The translations under genes were made by a program, and so were the position numbers. This document shows, in pieces, positions 27,093 through 37,900 of a stretch of DNA of 64,000 nt (position 1 is its first letter; each line of letters starts with the position of its first letter). Origin of the DNA: Mucilaginibacter sp. SG564 (GTDB lineage Bacteria; Bacteroidota; Bacteroidia; Sphingobacteriales; Sphingobacteriaceae); assembly GCF_013149275.1 (NCBI RefSeq), contig NZ_JABGNA010000001.1:434001-498000 (forward strand), given 5' to 3'. The notes under the pieces were generated by a model that was not told the origin of the DNA, did not search any database, and worked only from the letters and a program-made list of their open reading frames with translations.

Positions 27093-28298
27093 TTAGTTCA
27101 AAGGCGCCAGGACAGATTCTGCCGCGGCAAAATCTTCCAATAGCTGTACAGCCTTATCATTACCACCGGCGGCTACAAAGGTTTCATTTACCTTTATGGC
27201 AGCCTCCCGGTATTTCGGGTTTTGTAATAGCTCAAAAACGGTATCGCGCAGATCAGCAATACGCAAGCGCTTATACCGTATACTCACACCGGCACCTGAG
27301 TTCTCGATCAGTTTTGCAGTGTGGAAATGATCATAAGCGATAGGGGTGATCAGCATAGGTAATCCATTGATAAACGTATCATTTACCGTGTTGAAACCAC
27401 CATGGCAGATCACGGCGTCCATATGCGGCATCAGTTCGGTTTGAGGTACAAAGCCGTTTACGATAAAATTATCGGGCCATACCTCAAAAATATCAGGATT
27501 GGTGGCGGCTACTATAGTTACCGGCTGATCTGCAAAAGCGGTTATCAGTTTCTGGAAAAATTCCTTGCGGATGTCAACCAGTAACGTACCTAATGATACA
27601 AATACCTTTGGTGTGGTAGCTTTTGCCAGCCTTTCCCAATCAAAAGCGGCATTGTTGGGCCTGCCTTTTACAGGGCCAACAAATTTCATGTGCGGTGATA
27701 CTTCATCAAAACCAGCAAAGGCCTGCGAAGTAAATACCATGTTGAGCTTGTGGGAGTGGATAACGATCTCATCGCCATAAACACCAAACTCCTGCTGCAA
27801 GCCTTTTACCAGGTTTTGCTGCCATTCAAAAATTTTAGGTGCGCTGTTGGCGGTATCGCCCATCACATCTGGTGGTACAGGTGTAGTGGTTACCGATGGG
27901 ATGCCTTTGATGTGGGCGCACAGGGCGCCTGCAAAGGTGATACAATCGTTAATGATAACATCGGGTTTCCAGGCATCTACAAAATTGCTTAGTCCGGGCA
28001 TCATGATACGGGCAAAGGGCACGTAAGTTTCTTCCAAAGCCAGTTTCATCACCTCCGGACCTGAACAGGCAGGGCCATCATCCTGGCGTTTCAGGATCCG
28101 GTTTATTTCATCCAGATGCTCCTCTAACTCAGCCGCGGGATATATGAACTCGCCGCCTGCAGGGATGTGTTTATCGGCCAGTGGTGTAATACCCAGCCAT
28201 TTTACTTCATGACCGCGGGCAATAAGACTTGCACCAATACTTAATGTTGGACTGATATGCCCGAAAAATGGTGGAACAACAAATAAAAACTTTGCCAT
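27093..28298 (-). CDS. UGT/MGT-type glycosyltransferase 2
   Basis: A 401-aa GT-B fold glycosyltransferase of the UDP-glucuronosyl/macrolide type. The N-terminus M-A-K-F-L-F-V-V-P-P-F-F-G-H-I-S-P holds the acceptor-domain His; the C-terminal nucleotide-sugar signature is C-H-G-G-F-N-T-V-N-D...G-L-P-M-L-I-T-P near residue 295. It is a cytoplasmic enzyme, perhaps membrane-associated. It is a clear tandem duplicate of the gene at 28320 with the same length, so two sugars may be added in sequence. It lies 21 bp after its paralogue. Confidence 0.9.
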   Translation of the reverse strand: MAKFLFVVPPFFGHISPTLSIGASLIARGHEVKWLGITPLADKHIPAGGEFIYPAAELEEHLDEINRILKRQDDGPACSGPEVMKLALEETYVPFARIMMPGLSNFVDAWKPDVIINDCITFAGALCAHIKGIPSVTTTPVPPDVMGDTANSAPKIFEWQQNLVKGLQQEFGVYGDEIVIHSHKLNMVFTSQAFAGFDEVSPHMKFVGPVKGRPNNAAFDWERLAKATTPKVFVSLGTLLVDIRKEFFQKLITAFADQPVTIVAATNPDIFEVWPDNFIVNGFVPQTELMPHMDAVICHGGFNTVNDTFINGLPMLITPIAYDHFHTAKLIENSGAGVSIRYKRLRIADLRDTVFELLQNPKYREAAIKVNETFVAAGGNDKAVQLLEDFAAAESVLAPLN

Positions 28299-28319
28299 GG
28301 TAGATTGATGATGATATTG

Positions 28320-29525
28320 TTAGTTTTTTAATACTTCCAAAGATTGTTTTGACGCGACCTGCTCCAGCAGGTCGGCCGCAGTTGCTGTGCCGCCAGCCTC
28401 CAGGAATGATTGTTTGATCACTTCTGCTGATTCTTTATAAGCAGGGTTATTCAGTACGGTGTTAACGGCTTCTTTCAGGTGATGGGCTTTAAAGCGGTTA
28501 AAGTTTAAGCGCTCACCGGCACCTGTGCGCACCACACGGCCAGCCACATGTGACTGATCATAGGCAATAGGGATTACCACCATAGGTAAACCATTTGACA
28601 GTGTTTCGCAAACAGTGTTGTGACCACCATGACAAACTACGGCATCCAAATGAGGCAGCAGATCGAGCTGGGGTACGTGGCGCTGTACAATAAAGTTGGC
28701 GGGCCATTGCTCAAACAGGTCGGGGTCAGAAACCACAACTGCGGTAATATCCTCGTTGCCAAAGGCTTCTATCACTTTGCTGAAGAAACTCTTTTTATGC
28801 TCGTGGTCAAAAGTTGTGCCTATGCTTATCAGTATTTTAGGATTGTTGCTCTCTTTTAGTTTATCCCAATCAAATGCCGTTTTGGTAGCCGGGCGATTGA
28901 TCACCGGGCCGGTAAAACGGAAGTTTGGCGTTAATTCCATATCGCCAAAAAAGGCCTGCGAAGTAAGCACCATGGTTAGCAGGTCAGAACAAACAATAGG
29001 AGTAGGAACGTCAACCCCAAACTCCTGCTGTAAACCTATTACCTGGTTCATTTCCCATTCATGTACTTTAGGCAGTTCCTCCATTACTTTGATAGCAGCA
29101 GGTGCAGTTACCGATGTAGCATAGGGCAGCCCCTTATTGGTAGCTGCAATAGCACCCGCGAACATCTGATGGTCGGTGATCACCAGGTCTGGTTCAAATT
29201 GGTCGAGCAAATGGATAATGCCATCATAGCTATGACGGTTAAGGGGGATCAACACTTCCTCGTACAGGAATTTGAGACTATCAATCCCGTATACTATTTT
29301 TTTGGTGATGATGTCCAGGTATTGCTCGCTTTCCCGTTTCTGTTCGTCGTTTTCGTCGTAACTGATGTGCAGCAGTTCGCCGCCTTCCGGAAGCCTGGCA
29401 GCCAGTGATTCGTCGAGCGTTATCCAGCCTACGCGGTGGCCGCGTTCCAGTAAAACAGCGCCCATGCTTAAAGTAGGGTTGATATGCCCGGTTAAAGGAG
29501 GTACTATAAATACAAACTTTGCCAT
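28320..29525 (-). CDS. UGT/MGT-type glycosyltransferase 1
   Basis: A 401-aa paralogue of the following gene: M-A-K-F-V-F-I-V-P-P-L-T-G-H-I-N-P at the N-terminus and C-H-G-G-H-N-T-V-C-E...D-Q-S-H near residues 295-325. The second half carries the D-Q that typically contacts the sugar donor; in glycosyltransferase 2 this is D-H, hinting at a different donor. Such enzymes glycosylate lipids, carotenoids and polyketides. Co-transcription with the synthase genes implies that the synthase product or its acceptor is glycosylated. Confidence 0.9.
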   Translation of the reverse strand: MAKFVFIVPPLTGHINPTLSMGAVLLERGHRVGWITLDESLAARLPEGGELLHISYDENDEQKRESEQYLDIITKKIVYGIDSLKFLYEEVLIPLNRHSYDGIIHLLDQFEPDLVITDHQMFAGAIAATNKGLPYATSVTAPAAIKVMEELPKVHEWEMNQVIGLQQEFGVDVPTPIVCSDLLTMVLTSQAFFGDMELTPNFRFTGPVINRPATKTAFDWDKLKESNNPKILISIGTTFDHEHKKSFFSKVIEAFGNEDITAVVVSDPDLFEQWPANFIVQRHVPQLDLLPHLDAVVCHGGHNTVCETLSNGLPMVVIPIAYDQSHVAGRVVRTGAGERLNFNRFKAHHLKEAVNTVLNNPAYKESAEVIKQSFLEAGGTATAADLLEQVASKQSLEVLKN

Positions 29526-29551
29526 AGGTATAAGTTTTTCGCGGGTAAAGT

Positions 29552-30313
29552 TTAGTTCCTGAAAAATGTATTGATCATATTAGCGATCAATACAGGTTCT
29601 TGTATCGGTATGTTATGGTCACCAGGAACCGGGGTTAGTTCTGATGTTTTTATCTTTTCATTGAGCTCTTTGCCGGTTTCCAGGCAATTGGAATCTGCTC
29701 CGTAAAGCAACAGCGTATCTTTGTTCAAAAGGGCAACCTCCGGCTCGTCCAGAAAATCCTTTTCGGCTATCATATCACTTTTGATACTGGTTTGGTAAAA
29801 CAGGTATTCATACATGCGGTGGTTACGTTCCATCTGCCGTTTACCCATTTTTACCTTGGTGGTATCGGTAAAGTTCTCTACGTAATGCTCCAAAAACTCA
29901 CGACTGTAATCGTCAATAATACCACGTGCTTTCTCGTCCTTTGGATCAGGTGCTTCAATAACTACGAGCTTCTTTACCTTATCCGGGAAACGCAGCGCCA
30001 TTTTCAGAGCGATCAACCCGCCAAAGCTGTAACCGGCCAGATGCACCGTGTTCAAGTTCAGCGCTTCCATCAGACCGTTCAGGTCATCGGTCATGCTGTT
30101 GAGGTCGTAACCGTGAAGGGTACGTTCGCTCATGCCATGGCTTTTCAGATCGTACATCACCACGTGGAAATGCTCGGCCAGAATGGGGGCGATATTAAAA
30201 TAATAAACAGAGAGGTTACTAAACATGCCATGAACCAGCAGCACGGTTTCGGCCGCGCCTTTGTTAAGCTCCTGGATATGCACATCCCTGTTATTTACTT
30301 TGATTACTGGCAT
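29552..30313 (-). CDS. Alpha/beta hydrolase, possible chain-releasing thioesterase
   Basis: A 253-aa alpha/beta hydrolase without a signal peptide. Oxyanion-hole region L-V-H-G-M-F, nucleophile elbow A-G-Y-S-F-G-G with Ser96, likely Asp in L-Y-G-A-D-S and His in P-G-D-H-N. It overlaps the free ACP gene by 10 bp. That suggests an ACP-linked substrate: hydrolytic release or proofreading of chains from the synthase. The synthase proteins themselves show no terminal thioesterase or thioester reductase. Confidence 0.8.
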   Translation of the reverse strand: MPVIKVNNRDVHIQELNKGAAETVLLVHGMFSNLSVYYFNIAPILAEHFHVVMYDLKSHGMSERTLHGYDLNSMTDDLNGLMEALNLNTVHLAGYSFGGLIALKMALRFPDKVKKLVVIEAPDPKDEKARGIIDDYSREFLEHYVENFTDTTKVKMGKRQMERNHRMYEYLFYQTSIKSDMIAEKDFLDEPEVALLNKDTLLLYGADSNCLETGKELNEKIKTSELTPVPGDHNIPIQEPVLIANMINTFFRN

Positions 30314-30603
30314 TCGTAAATGTAATTGATGATCATACCTAAGTTCAGATTGATGAGCTGATCAAGATCCATGGATGACAACCAGCCGGTAAAATCGATC
30401 TGGTCACCAAAATGGGCTTTAATTTTTTCGGAAAAAGACACGATCTCGATGCTGTCCATTTCAAGGTCTTTGGTGAATGAACTTTCGGTAGTGATATCCA
30501 TTTCCTCCACAAATTCCTCACCTATAACTTCGGTGATGAATTGCTTCATCAGATCAAATATTTCTTCTTTGTTTAGTTTTCCTGTTGATGCTACTGTGTC
30601 CAT
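30304..30603 (-). CDS. Free-standing acyl carrier protein
   Basis: A 99-aa acidic protein with the phosphopantetheine attachment motif L-E-M-D-S-I-E-I-V-S-F, where Ser51 receives the arm. Four-helix ACP length and charge are normal, with a short N-terminal extension. It overlaps the KS-AT-DH-PPTase gene by 13 bp and the hydrolase by 10 bp. The PPTase domain at the end of the upstream protein may activate it. It could present a starter or extra acyl chain for the condensation-like acyltransferases. Confidence 0.9.
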   Translation of the reverse strand: MDTVASTGKLNKEEIFDLMKQFITEVIGEEFVEEMDITTESSFTKDLEMDSIEIVSFSEKIKAHFGDQIDFTGWLSSMDLDQLINLNLGMIINYIYECQ

Positions 30604-33600
30604 CCGATTATGTAGTTTTTATGTTTTAATGTTTTGATGTAAATGTCTTTAATGCGCAGTTCGTCGCCTTTAATCTCCTCAACTACGTATGCTTTGGGGT
30701 TACCTTGCAGGCCTTTGCCCAGGTATTTGCCATAAGCTTCCTTGGCCACCCAGAAACGGGTTGCCCATTCGGCTGCATCCTTGTCTTTTAACAGGGCTGT
30801 TTCAGTTTCGGTAAATACCATGTCAAAAAAGCCTGTGCCGCGATTTTCGATGGTTTCCATGTCGATACCCACCGGTTTATCATATTGGGCAATACCTACG
30901 GCATCTGTTCCTTTATGGGCAATGGATATGTGGATACCATCGGCAAGGCCACCACTTGGATAGGGCTTACCCAGCTCATCAGCCTTTATTTCGAAGGTGA
31001 TAGGGTAGCAGGCCTGTTGTTTTTGTTTGTTGAGCAGGTTCCTCACAGCATCTTTTACCGCCACGCGACTGATCATCCAGATCTTGCGCTTGTTTGGCAT
31101 CAGCGTGTTGTGGTGTTTTTTCTCGTCCTGGTTGAAATAACGTTTCAGGATAAAATCCCAGGATACCACGCGTGAGTAAGCCTGATGGAACATAAATATA
31201 CCCGGCGCTATCTCTTCTGATAAACGGTTGTGCAATGGCGACATGGATACGTTCCACAGTGGTTCGTCAATTTCCAACCGTCGGTTTTGCCAGCCGGTGA
31301 TGATGGCCCAGATCTTGCCGTTACGCTTCATCACAAAATCGGCAGTGGCAAATTCATCATTCAGTTCGGTGAGTACGCAGGTACACTCAAACTGACCTTT
31401 CTGGTCTTCCATTGGTTCAAAAAACTCGATCTCCTGAATTTTTACCGGGAATGCGATACGGTCTTTGGTGAGCGTTAATTGCAGCCATAAACCGAACAGT
31501 TGTCCGGCGTTATCCAGCAGGGAGCCTTTACCGGCATCGCCTTCAATAATACCGGTGATACCTTTTTTGCCTACAGCCGTTAGGGAACGAATACCCTGGT
31601 AACGCGGGCCATGGAACATATGCGCGTCATAGATCTGCTCGGCAGTGCGCTGGATGTCCAGCAGTTCGCCTACATCAAAACGACGGTCTGGTGCCGGGCT
31701 AAGCTCGCGGGCCAATTGTACTTCGGCATTGGCAAATTTATCCAGGTCGAGGTAAACGCGTTGCTGATCTTTCCATTCGCCTTTAACAGTTTCGCGGAAA
31801 GGTTTTACTACGTTCATCCATTGGAATACCTTAATGTTCATGATCTTTTGCACCTGTTCGCCGGGTGATTGTTCGGCAGCTATTTCGCCAAACATCTCAA
31901 ATATCATGGTCATCGGTATCACCGGATCCATATCTTCTACGCAATGCCAGCCTTTTGGCTGACGCAGCAGGGAGTGGTCTATCAGGTAAGGGCAGTTATC
32001 CAAACTAACATCCAGTTGTTTAGAAAAAGGAACCCTTTTTACCGGAGCATCAGTAGTTATTTGCGGCGGAGCCACGGGTGGTGGTGCCTGAACAGGTATT
32101 GATTTTGTCGTAGCTCGTACCACCGGTTGTGCAGGCCTGTTCTGGAAAAGCTGTAGCATCTCGTTCTGTATGCTCACCATTTCGGCCACGTTTTCGCTGA
32201 AGGCCCGCATAATCGGATCAGCAACGTCAACCAGCATAGCTTCGTGATTTACCGGTACCTGCTGTTTAACCGGGGCAAGATTTTTAAGCCCGGTCAGGTT
32301 ATGTACAATGGGCGAACCCAGTTCCAGTTTGATACCTTTTGTAGCAGCGGGTGAAGAGGTTTTTTGGCGACCCATAAAGTCAAGCGCAACCTCTTTACCT
32401 TCCACAAACAAGGCTGCCAATACCCGTTGCAATTGGTTTAAGCCAGGGCGCGTGGGTACGTTTGATGCTATAGTACTAAAGCTTTGGCCTTTTAAAGTAT
32501 CGTCAATAAAACCTATCAAACCACCCGAGCCAACTTGTATAAAAACACGGGCGCCTTCGCTGTATAGTTTCTCGGTAAGCTCACGGAAACGTACCGGTTT
32601 GATCAAGTGCTCGGCGCTCAGTTGCCTGATGGCCTCAAAACCCTCCGGATAAAGCTCCAATGTAGTAGCCGACCACAGCGGCGTAGTTGTTTTGCGGAAC
32701 TGCATGTTGCGCATCCCATCCAATATCAGGTCCAGCTTATCGGCCACAAAAGGGGAGTGGAAGCCTGATTGAAATGGCAGTATCTGGTGAAAGATCTGTT
32801 TGGCTTTTAATATCGGCACCAACTCATCCAACGCGGGTTTGCTGCCGCAAAGGATCACTTGCTGCGGGCAGTTATCGTTCGATAGGTATACATCTTTAAT
32901 CCCGGCCATAATAGGCTCCAGCTGATCAATACCGCAACCTACTGCTATAAAGCGAGAGTCTTTTAGTTCGAATGTTTCCGGGTTCAATACATCCAGCAGT
33001 TCCAGTACCGAGCTTTCTTCGGCCAGTTCAGATGAACGGGCAGCCAACCACTCGCCCAGGCTATGCCCGGCGTTCATATCCGGTTTTACGCCCAGTTGTT
33101 TCAGGGCGGTATCCAGGATGCTGCTTTTATTGAGTATGCCTAAGGCTTCACTCAGTAAGCCATCGGCTTTGGTGTCATTATCCGGTGTGATGTTAAAATA
33201 ATTGGCTACGGTAGTTACTTCGCCACCTGCTAAACCGTCAAGGCCTGGAAATACAAAGGCCACCTTACCGCCATCGTTCAATAAAGGGGCATTGGTGTAC
33301 CAGATATCCTGTTTGTTGCGCCATGGATTGTTTTTGGCAGCTATTTTGGTTGCTTTCTTTATTCTTTCGGGTGTTGGGTCGAACAAGGCTATACGGAAAT
33401 TGCCTTGGCCTTCGCTGAAGTCTCCTGTTTCCAACGCGGTGATCAGTGCCTCGTGCGTTTCACGGGCCAATAATAATACCTCGTCCTTTTTAGGCGCATT
33501 AAAGCCTTCCAATACCACGTGAGCATTAATGCCGCCAAAACCAAAGGCATTTACACCGGCAAACTTGGGTAAACCAGATGCCGACCAACTACGGGATGCC

Positions 33601-34874
33601 TGTACCGGTGAAAACCGGGTTTTTTCCATTTGAGCCAAAGGCGTTTCGCAATGCAGGGTTGGCGGCAAAGTATCATGATACAAAGCCAGGCAGGTTTTGA
33701 TAAAACCAGCAATACCCGCGGCAGGCATGGCATGACCGATATTTGATTTTACCGAACCGATTCCTGCATCAGGCAGTTCGGGATGGTAGCCAAAAAACTG
33801 GGCCAGGGTTTGCAGCTCGGTCTTGTCGCCCAGTGGGGTACCTGTACCGTGCGCTTCCAGGTACCCAATTTTATCTGTGGGAATACCTGCATTTTCCCAG
33901 GCCTGCTCAATGGCCTTAAGCTGGCCTTTTACCGCAGGGCTCATTACGCTGGTGCCGCTGCCATCGCTGCTGACACCAATACCTTTTATAACTGCGTAAA
34001 TTTTGTCTTTATCGTTTATGGCATCTTCCAGGCGTTTTAAAACCACAAAACCACAGCCTTCGCCAATGATCAGGCCATCGGCAGCAGCATCAAAAGGTTT
34101 TATTTTTTCCTGGCGGGATAGAGCTCCCAATTGCGAAAATATACTCCAGAAAGCAGCGTTTTGCCCGGTGTGCACACCACCGGCTATCACCATATCGCAA
34201 CGGCCGCTGTTCAGTTCTTGTACACCATGATCGATAGCAATGAGTGAACTGGCACATGCAGCATCCAGAGTGAATGCCACACCGCCCAAATTTAAGCGGT
34301 TAGCCACCAGCGATGCTACCAGGTTGGGGATAAGCCCCATGGCGGTATCGGCGCTAAAACGCCCCTTGCGTAGTTGGAATTCCTGTTTTACTTTTTCTAC
34401 TTCGGCATCGCCCAAGCCGGGTAATATTTCTTTTAATAAGGAAGCGATCTGCTCGCCGGTACGTACTATCTCAATGGCACGGGTTGCACCGGGACCGGTA
34501 TAATTACCTTTACCAATGATAATCCCCGTTTTATCCAGCGTAACATTGCGGGCAAATACGCCTGCATCTTCCAATGCTTTGTAGGCCAGATCGAGCGTGA
34601 GCAGATGATCTGGCTCGGTGCCTTCAACAGCTACCGGCAGAATGCCGAAACGGCGAGGGTCAAATTCATAATCAGGAATAAAGCCGCCGCGGTTACAGTA
34701 AAAACGATCTACTGCCGACCCCTCTTTACTAAAATGCACCGGATCAATACGATCCGGTGGCACTATTTGAGTTGAGTCGACCCGGTTAATTATATTTTGC
34801 CAGAAGGTTTCTACATCGCCCGCTCCCGGAAAAATGCATGACATCCCTATTACTGCTACATCCGTTTTCTTCAT
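30591..34874 (-). CDS. Iterative lipid/polyketide synthase subunit: KS-AT-DH-PPTase
   Basis: A 1427-aa cytoplasmic multidomain protein. Ketosynthase, about 1-455: D-A-A-C-A-S-S (Cys207), H-G-T-G-T and N-I-G-H-A, all intact. Acyltransferase, about 530-800: A-G-H-S-L-G-E-W with Ser605. Then a Pro/Gln-rich linker near 900-940. Double-hotdog dehydratase, about 950-1240: L-I-D-H-S-L-L-R with His967 and a second half with F-H-G-P-R-Y. A 4'-phosphopantetheinyl transferase, about 1290-1427, has V-G-I-D-M-E and W-V-A-K-E-A-Y-G-K. This layout resembles PfaB/PfaC and Hgl-type secondary lipid synthases, with a fused PPTase as in PfaE-containing systems. It starts 29 bp after the first synthase gene. Confidence 0.92.
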   Translation of the reverse strand: MKKTDVAVIGMSCIFPGAGDVETFWQNIINRVDSTQIVPPDRIDPVHFSKEGSAVDRFYCNRGGFIPDYEFDPRRFGILPVAVEGTEPDHLLTLDLAYKALEDAGVFARNVTLDKTGIIIGKGNYTGPGATRAIEIVRTGEQIASLLKEILPGLGDAEVEKVKQEFQLRKGRFSADTAMGLIPNLVASLVANRLNLGGVAFTLDAACASSLIAIDHGVQELNSGRCDMVIAGGVHTGQNAAFWSIFSQLGALSRQEKIKPFDAAADGLIIGEGCGFVVLKRLEDAINDKDKIYAVIKGIGVSSDGSGTSVMSPAVKGQLKAIEQAWENAGIPTDKIGYLEAHGTGTPLGDKTELQTLAQFFGYHPELPDAGIGSVKSNIGHAMPAAGIAGFIKTCLALYHDTLPPTLHCETPLAQMEKTRFSPVQASRSWSASGLPKFAGVNAFGFGGINAHVVLEGFNAPKKDEVLLLARETHEALITALETGDFSEGQGNFRIALFDPTPERIKKATKIAAKNNPWRNKQDIWYTNAPLLNDGGKVAFVFPGLDGLAGGEVTTVANYFNITPDNDTKADGLLSEALGILNKSSILDTALKQLGVKPDMNAGHSLGEWLAARSSELAEESSVLELLDVLNPETFELKDSRFIAVGCGIDQLEPIMAGIKDVYLSNDNCPQQVILCGSKPALDELVPILKAKQIFHQILPFQSGFHSPFVADKLDLILDGMRNMQFRKTTTPLWSATTLELYPEGFEAIRQLSAEHLIKPVRFRELTEKLYSEGARVFIQVGSGGLIGFIDDTLKGQSFSTIASNVPTRPGLNQLQRVLAALFVEGKEVALDFMGRQKTSSPAATKGIKLELGSPIVHNLTGLKNLAPVKQQVPVNHEAMLVDVADPIMRAFSENVAEMVSIQNEMLQLFQNRPAQPVVRATTKSIPVQAPPPVAPPQITTDAPVKRVPFSKQLDVSLDNCPYLIDHSLLRQPKGWHCVEDMDPVIPMTMIFEMFGEIAAEQSPGEQVQKIMNIKVFQWMNVVKPFRETVKGEWKDQQRVYLDLDKFANAEVQLARELSPAPDRRFDVGELLDIQRTAEQIYDAHMFHGPRYQGIRSLTAVGKKGITGIIEGDAGKGSLLDNAGQLFGLWLQLTLTKDRIAFPVKIQEIEFFEPMEDQKGQFECTCVLTELNDEFATADFVMKRNGKIWAIITGWQNRRLEIDEPLWNVSMSPLHNRLSEEIAPGIFMFHQAYSRVVSWDFILKRYFNQDEKKHHNTLMPNKRKIWMISRVAVKDAVRNLLNKQKQQACYPITFEIKADELGKPYPSGGLADGIHISIAHKGTDAVGIAQYDKPVGIDMETIENRGTGFFDMVFTETETALLKDKDAAEWATRFWVAKEAYGKYLGKGLQGNPKAYVVEEIKGDELRIKDIYIKTLKHKNYIIGWTQ

Positions 34875-34903
34875 ATGTGGAATGTGGTTTAACCGATGTA
34901 TAA

Positions 34904-37900
34904 TTACCAGTTGTTACCTGCCATAATTAATACCTGGCTCTCTTTGCCGTATTTTAATTCATTTAAAAATATTTCACGACCATGTTGCAGCGGTATCAGC
35001 GCTATGCCACGGCGTTCGTATTCTTTTTCGAGGGTTGGCGATACCATGCCGGCACCTTTCCATGGGCCCCAGTTGATAGACATTACCTTACCATTGATGC
35101 GTTTGTTAAGCACCCATGCATATTTGTCTAACACGCTGTTAGCTGCCGCATAATCTGTTTGTCCGCGGTTACCATAAACCGAAGCGATACTCGAGAACAG
35201 GATCACGAACTGTGTTTCCGGACGCAGTTGCTCGGCCAGGATACGCAATGGTTTTACCTTGGTATCGAAAACGCGGCCAAATGATTCCGGGGTTTTGCTT
35301 TGGAATAATTTATCTTCCAGTAAGCCTGCACCGTGTACCACACCATCTATACGGCCATATATTTCATAAGTATCATCGATAAAGCTGCTCAGGCGTTGCT
35401 CATCGCACAGGTCGAGTGATTTGTACACTACGGTTGAACCACCGGCTTCCATTTGAGCGATGGTGCGCATCACCTGGTTGTTTTTGTAGATACGGGCAGT
35501 TTCCTGTTCAACTTCGGCAGGTTTTTTAATAACGCCTTGTTTGATCACGAATGCACGAATCTCATCTTTTGATTCCAGCGCGTCGGCAGCGCTTGCTTCA
35601 GCTTTTCTTGGATCGGCAGAGCGTCCCACCAGGATATAAGTACATGGATAATCCTTAGCAAAATGGATCATCAGCTCTGAAGTGATACCCTGGGCACCGC
35701 CAAATACGATCACTACCGATTTTTTATCCAGTTTAATATGTGATTCTTCCAAACCGGTGATCAGTTGCGACGGGATCAGTTCCATTACATGTCTTTGATG
35801 ATCACGGTAAATCACTTCCGATGGTTTATCGGGATTAAGGATCTCTTTCAGGGTAACGTCAGCTATCTCCTCAGTGGTCATTGGCGTGCCTACGCTTACT
35901 ACACGGCATTTGGTTTGTTCAAACTCGCGGTCGAGGCTTTTAAAGAAGCCTGGATAACCCTGGTAGCGTCTTAATAAGCTGATGTCCGTAAATTCATTCA
36001 GATGCAGCATGGTATCTGATATGATATAAACCCATTTTACAGTGTCAAAATCCAGTTTCTTGATCAAAGCGAAGTGATCGATTATACCTACTGTTTTTTG
36101 AGAAGCAAACATATTAAGGATGATCAACCCTTGATAGCCCTGCAGGTTACCACCGGCATACACAATATCGGCCAGTGCGCCGTGCTGTTCCAGTAAATGT
36201 TTGATCTTGATAGCCTGTATACCACCATCATCAGTAATTGCAAAGCGTTTACCTTTAATAATGGCGTCTTCGGCAGTTGCCTGTTTGGTAGGGGTAAGCT
36301 CGAAACGTAAACGTGACAATGTTTCGTCGGCTGTTGGTTCAGCTACGGGCTCTTCTATGATCTTTTTAGCTTCGGTCACCAGGCCTTCTGTTTCTGATTC
36401 AATTTCAGCAATCCAGTTGGCCAGGCCATTCAATGTTTTAATGGCTGCCAGTTTTTCCATCATATCATCTGCCTGTTCATTGGCTTTTCCAAAACCTATC
36501 TTTAGTTTCAGATCGCCGATGATCTCCATACGTTTGATCGAGTCGATGCTCAGGTCGGCTTCCATATCCAGGTCCATACCCAACATTTCCTGCGGATAAC
36601 CTGTTTTATCGCTTACTACAGATAATATGGCCGCTTTCAGGTCTTCAATAGAGAATTTAACTTTTGAAGTTGTCTGCACATTAACCTCCACATTAACTGC
36701 AACAGGTGCAGCTGCGGGTGCCTGTGCTGTATTTTCATTGATCCAGTTTACCAAACCGCTCAGGGTTTTGATACCGGCCAATTGCTCCATCATGGTGTCC
36801 TCGCTTTTTTCGCTGTTGCTAAAACCGCCCAGCTCGGTGCGTAAAGTACCAATGATTTCCACCCGTTTAATAGAGTCGATGCTCAGATCGGCTTCCAGGT
36901 CCATCTCCATACCCAGCATATCCTGCGGATAACCGGTTTTATCGCTCACTACCTGTAATAATACCTGTTTAACATCTTTTTGCGCGGCAACTTGTGCTGC
37001 TACCGGTTGTGCGATAGCTTTTACTTCCTGTTTAACTTCAACAGGGGCTACCGGGATAGGGTGTTGCTGCACATAAGCTTGTTGCTGATATTGTGGCGCC
37101 TGCTGCTGGTAAATCATCGGGCTGCCCGGATTTTGTCCTAAAAAGGACATCATCACATCTCTTTGGGCCTGTATCAGCATTTTCATGCTGTTCAGGTATT
37201 CCTGCATCATCAGTTCCGCACCCGAATTTACGACGGTGTGCGTTTGTGTCGGTACTTCGTTGTTTTTCATTTTAATAGGTTCAATGATAGGTAGGGCTCC
37301 GTTAGCCGGCAGCTTTCCATTAGCAGGTATGGCTTGCTGGCCGTTTACGTACCAAACAGCAGCGCTCTTTTTGTATAAAGCTGGTTCGTCCAGGTTTAAT
37401 AATTTGGCGCCGCGGCCTTCAAATAATTTCTCGATATGGATGTTACGGCCTGTAGCCATATAGTCGGCCAGCATACAAAGCAGATGGGTTAGCTTGTTGC
37501 GGCTGTTATCTTCGGCAAATAACAATACTTCGTCTTTACCCAAACAGGCTTTAGTTAAACCGGTTAATACTTTACCCGGGCCAACCTCTATAAATATCCG
37601 GGCGCCTGCGGCGTACATTTGCTGTACTTCTTCCACAAATTTTACCGGTTTTACCAGGTGATCGCTTAAGCGTTCCTTTATTTCTTTGGCTTTAACAGGG
37701 TAGGCAGCTGCGGTAGTGTTTGACCATACCGGCAAGTGCAGATCGTTAAAGTTTACACCGGCAAGTACTTCGGTATACAGTTCTTTTGATCTGGAAACCA
37801 GCGGGCTGTGGAATGCACAGGCTACTTCCAGTTTCCTGGCCGATATTTTTGCCGTTTTTAATGTTTCCATTAAGCTGTGTATGGCAGGGGTTGTACCAGC

